Below are positions 61,890-64,000 of a DNA stretch of 64,000 bases, in pieces; position 1 is the stretch's first letter; each line of letters opens with the position of its first letter. This DNA comes from Chitinophaga chungangae (GTDB lineage: Bacteria > Bacteroidota > Bacteroidia > Chitinophagales > Chitinophagaceae). The notes under the pieces are model-generated. The model saw only the letters and a program-made list of their open reading frames with translations. It was not told where the DNA came from and made no database searches. The stretch covers positions 1,674,001 through 1,738,000 of the forward strand of contig NZ_JAGHKP010000001.1 of assembly GCF_017742215.1 (NCBI RefSeq), given 5' to 3'. A program made the translations under genes and the position numbers.

Positions 61890-62279
61890 ATGCTGAAGCT
61901 GACCAAAGTACACCATATCGCCATCATTTGTTCCGATTACGAACGTTCGAAGCAATTTTATACCGAAACGCTGGGGTTTTCGGTATCGGCGGAAACATAC
62001 CGCGAGGCCCGCAATTCCTGGAAGCTGGACCTTTCGCTGAACGGCCATTATATCATCGAGCTGTTTTCTTTTCCTTCCCCGCCGCCGCGCGTTTCTTCCC
62101 CCGAAGCCCGCGGGTTGCGGCACCTGGCTTTCGAGGTGAACGATGTGGAGGAAGCCGCCGCCGCGTTGCGGCAAAAGGGCGTTACCACCGAGCCCGTGCG
62201 CACCGATGAATTCACCGGGAAAAAATTCACCTTCTTTACCGACCCAGACGGGTTGCCGCTGGAACTGTATGAAAAATAA
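61890..62279 (+). CDS. yaeR: VOC-family protein, YaeR/GloA2-like
   Basis: A 129-residue single-domain vicinal-oxygen-chelate protein. Metal ligands fit H9, E57, H78 and E125 (VHHIAII, IIELFSF, GLRHLAF, LPLELYE). The motifs YREARNSWKLDL and DPDGLPLELYE are nearly identical to E. coli YaeR as I recall it. Proposed roles of this group are in glyoxalase-like or nickel-dependent detoxification; none is firmly established. Its end abuts a minus-strand terminator. Confidence 0.9.
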   Translation: MLKLTKVHHIAIICSDYERSKQFYTETLGFSVSAETYREARNSWKLDLSLNGHYIIELFSFPSPPPRVSSPEARGLRHLAFEVNDVEEAAAALRQKGVTTEPVRTDEFTGKKFTFFTDPDGLPLELYEK

Positions 62280-62303
62280 AAAGGCGCGGGTTGCCCCACG
62301 CCT
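62271..62303 (-). terminator. Rho-independent terminator of the Gfo/Idh gene
   Basis: Stem AGGCG-x-GGG (62282-62290) with CCC-x-CGCCT (62295-62303) is followed on the minus strand by TTTTTATTTTT (plus-strand A run at 62271-62281). It overlaps the last codon of the convergent yaeR gene. Confidence 0.8.
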
Positions 62304-62328
62304 GTTATAAAAGTTCTGCAGGATCGGT

Positions 62329-63696
62329 TTAGACAAGCCCCGCTGCCGGATGTTCCCACGGCGCGCGGTATGGCCGTTGCAGCAGCCCGGTGGCTTCGCG
62401 GTCGTTCACCACGATCCGTTGCGCGGGATCGTATATCAGCGGTCGGCCGGTTTGCATGGAAATATTCGCCAGTATGCAGCTGGCCGTGGAAATATGTCCT
62501 TCCGCAATATCGGCCACGGGCCTTCCTTTCGTAGCGATCGCCTCCAGGAAGTTGATCATATGCAGGCGCGTGGCGGGCGCGGCGTTCAGCTCGATGGCTT
62601 TTTCGTTTACATCCTCCGGGTACTTTTCTTTCTCGTACACCACATCTTTATGAATCGGCTCGCCTTTGCCCTGCGGGATAAAATCATAGCTCATGGTGCT
62701 GGCTTTCAGCGTTCCTTTTTCGCCGTACAACGTAAGCGCCCAGGGATACTTCGGGTCTGCGGGCGTGCCCCAGGTGCGGTGCTGCCATACGCAGTTGAGG
62801 CCGTCGTATTCAAAAATGGCGGTTTGTGTATCGGCGATGTTGGATTTGCCTTCTTTCTGTACGTAAATGCCGCCGGTGGAGCTGACGCGTTTCGGCCAGC
62901 CGAGCTGCAGCATCCAGCGCACGGTGTCGAACATATGAATGCACATGTCGCCCATGATGCCGTTGCCGTATTCCATAAACGTGCGCCACCAGCGGGTATG
63001 CGGCATGCCGTCGAAGGGGCGGAGGGGAGCGGGGCCGGTCCACATTTCATAATCGAAATAATCCGGAACGGCCTGCAGCGCCGGGTTACCGTTGGCGCGC
63101 ATGTGATAATAACAGCACATTTCAACATGCGACACCTTTCCTAACAGTCCCGCATCTACGATATTTTTTTTGGCGTCTATCAGGTGCGGCGTGCTTTTGC
63201 GTTGCGTGCCCACCTGCACCACCTTGCCGTATTTGCGCGCGGCCGCCACCATGGCTTCGCCTTCCAGCACGTCTACGCTGATGGGTTTTTGTACGTACAC
63301 ATTGGCCCCGGCTTTCAGCGCGTCGATGGTCTGCAGCGCATGCCAGTGGTCCGGCGTGCCGATCAGCACGATGTCCAGTTCATTTTCGGCGAGCAGTTTC
63401 CGGTAATCGCCGTACAACTTCGGCACGGCACCGCTTTTCTGCCGTTGTGCCACCATGGCGCCCGCTTCGTTGAGCAGCTGGCGGTCCGGATCGCAAAGGG
63501 CCACCACGTTTACCGGGGCCACCTGTATCAGGCGGAAAAGATCGCTTTTGCCGTACCAGCCGGTACCGATCAGCGCTACGCGCATGGGCCGCGGCGGATG
63601 GAGAATGTCCAGCGCGTCCGCACCGAGCGCAGACAATACCAGCGACGCAGTAGCGCCTTTCAGAAAATGGCGGCGGTTGATGGAGAATTGTGTCAT
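62329..63696 (-). CDS. Tat-exported Gfo/Idh/MocA-family oxidoreductase
   Basis: A 455-residue NAD(P)-dependent sugar oxidoreductase. It begins with a twin-arginine signal (NRRHFLKGA, R8-R9) and a hydrophobic core to about residue 30. The Rossmann motif GTGWYG is at 44-49, the catalytic-site lysine is K137 in VQKPIS, and TPDHWHA and MGDMCIHMFD carry typical substrate residues. In Bacteroidota such exported enzymes act on uncommon glycosides. The cofactor usually comes folded in, consistent with Tat. It is next to the end of a SusD gene. Confidence 0.9.
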   Translation of the reverse strand: MTQFSINRRHFLKGATASLVLSALGADALDILHPPRPMRVALIGTGWYGKSDLFRLIQVAPVNVVALCDPDRQLLNEAGAMVAQRQKSGAVPKLYGDYRKLLAENELDIVLIGTPDHWHALQTIDALKAGANVYVQKPISVDVLEGEAMVAAARKYGKVVQVGTQRKSTPHLIDAKKNIVDAGLLGKVSHVEMCCYYHMRANGNPALQAVPDYFDYEMWTGPAPLRPFDGMPHTRWWRTFMEYGNGIMGDMCIHMFDTVRWMLQLGWPKRVSSTGGIYVQKEGKSNIADTQTAIFEYDGLNCVWQHRTWGTPADPKYPWALTLYGEKGTLKASTMSYDFIPQGKGEPIHKDVVYEKEKYPEDVNEKAIELNAAPATRLHMINFLEAIATKGRPVADIAEGHISTASCILANISMQTGRPLIYDPAQRIVVNDREATGLLQRPYRAPWEHPAAGLV

Positions 63697-63740
63697 AGCC
63701 GTGGAATGGGTTCTAGGTTTTCAGTTCAGCTAAAAATACA

Positions 63741-63768
63741 AAAAAAAGACCGCCCTGCAAGAGGGCGG
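63741..63768 (-). terminator. Rho-independent terminator of the second SusD gene
   Basis: CCGCCCT (63750-63756), loop GCAAG, AGGGCGG (63762-63768), followed on the minus strand by TCTTTTTTT (plus-strand A run 63741-63747). It separates the partial SusD gene from the Gfo/Idh gene. Confidence 0.9.
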
Positions 63769-63798
63769 CCCTGTTTTCCATTTGTGCTAAAGTGTATG

Positions 63799-64000
63799 CT
63801 AATCTACAATCTCGTCTGATGGAGGAATGTTTTTCTCGTATCCCACATATCCTTTGTTCTGGTTGATCACGCCGTTGGGATTGGCCTGCAGCGAACGCGC
63901 GGGCACGGGCCAAAACACGTGGAACGGACTGACGGTGTATTTGTCGCCGTGATTGGTGACGATACCGTCGCGGTAAAACACATTTTTTTCGATGGTCCTG
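63799..64000 (-). CDS. C-terminal end of a SusD/RagB protein (5' end outside window)
   Basis: The minus-strand frame is open from the window edge to a TAG at 63799-63801 (about 66 codons). The segment HVFWPVPARSLQANPNGVINQNKGY is the diagnostic C-terminal motif of SusD proteins (FWPIP-x5-NPNGVINQNPGY). This shows a second polysaccharide-utilisation locus beginning just beyond the right edge, on the minus strand. Confidence 0.85.
   Translation of the reverse strand, partial: RTIEKNVFYRDGIVTNHGDKYTVSPFHVFWPVPARSLQANPNGVINQNKGYVGYEKNIPPSDEIVD

Noticed and set aside
1..64000. CRISPR arrays, tRNA or rRNA genes, insertion sequences, prophage
   Set aside because: No regularly spaced repeats, cloverleaf-like segments, rRNA sequence, transposase or phage protein was recognised in any intergenic stretch.

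Overview
The window is chromosomal DNA from a member of the Bacteroidota, most likely the Chitinophagaceae (Chitinophaga-like), with a GC content that looks to be in the mid-50s by eye. The indicators are a SusC/SusD pair with an N-terminal STN domain under an ECF sigma/FecR pair, a CHU_C-type (type IX secretion) C-terminal domain, many lipoproteins with signal peptides ending in an Ala-Cys or Ser-Cys lipobox, and promoter boxes of the Bacteroidota type (TTTG, about 19 bases, TANNTTTG) instead of the sigma-70 type of Proteobacteria. I see no rRNA, tRNA, CRISPR array, transposase or phage gene.

Layout. 1-3.1 kb: end of a membrane protein, a DUF1304 protein and an FtsX/MacB-type permease. 3.3-10.9 kb: a six-gene minus-strand carbohydrate operon (polyol-type MFS permease, D-2-hydroxyacid dehydrogenase, LsrK-like FGGY kinase, second FGGY kinase, histidine phosphatase, GDPD-like lipase) facing a divergent DeoR regulator. 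11-24.4 kb: mostly housekeeping and accessory genes (ABC exporter, SDR, DUF3817, two LVIVD-repeat lipoproteins, DinB, DusB, a metallophosphatase, GNAT, an arylsulfatase, AraC plus two tandem YbjJ-like MFS proteins, an rRNA pseudouridine synthase). 24.8-34.4 kb: a secreted DUF1080-PA14 protein followed by a propeller/cytochrome c protein, an AraC regulator, an orphan Rieske oxygenase, a GH95-like hydrolase and a DUF4349 lipoprotein. 35.6-45.9 kb: a compact beta-glucan utilisation locus (ECF sigma, FecR, SusC, SusD, PKD surface glycan-binding lipoprotein, GH16, GH30). 46-54.3 kb: DUF5916 outer-membrane protein, MuiA/DUF4139 protein, small unknowns, and a calcineurin-like phosphoesterase fused to a PQQ-type propeller. 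54.4-59.7 kb: a tight operon of a DACNV/DAC (diadenylate-cyclase-like) protein, a TPR-AAA+ ATPase, two TPR-membrane proteins and a cupin. 59.8-64 kb: a lectin/PKD protein with a T9SS tail, YaeR-like VOC protein, Tat-exported Gfo/Idh oxidoreductase, and the 3' end of a second SusD gene.

The two groupings most likely to represent systems not yet well described are the DAC-AAA+-TPR operon (54.4-59.7 kb), which looks like a nucleotide-signalling or envelope quality-control module, and the kinase/dehydrogenase/phosphatase carbohydrate operon (3.3-10 kb), whose substrate cannot be read from the sequence. A 70-base imperfect palindrome at 48402-48471 in a gene-free stretch is the clearest unexplained nucleotide-level structure. 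Several genes have a near-consensus -7 box only 4-9 bases before the ATG, which suggests leaderless transcripts.
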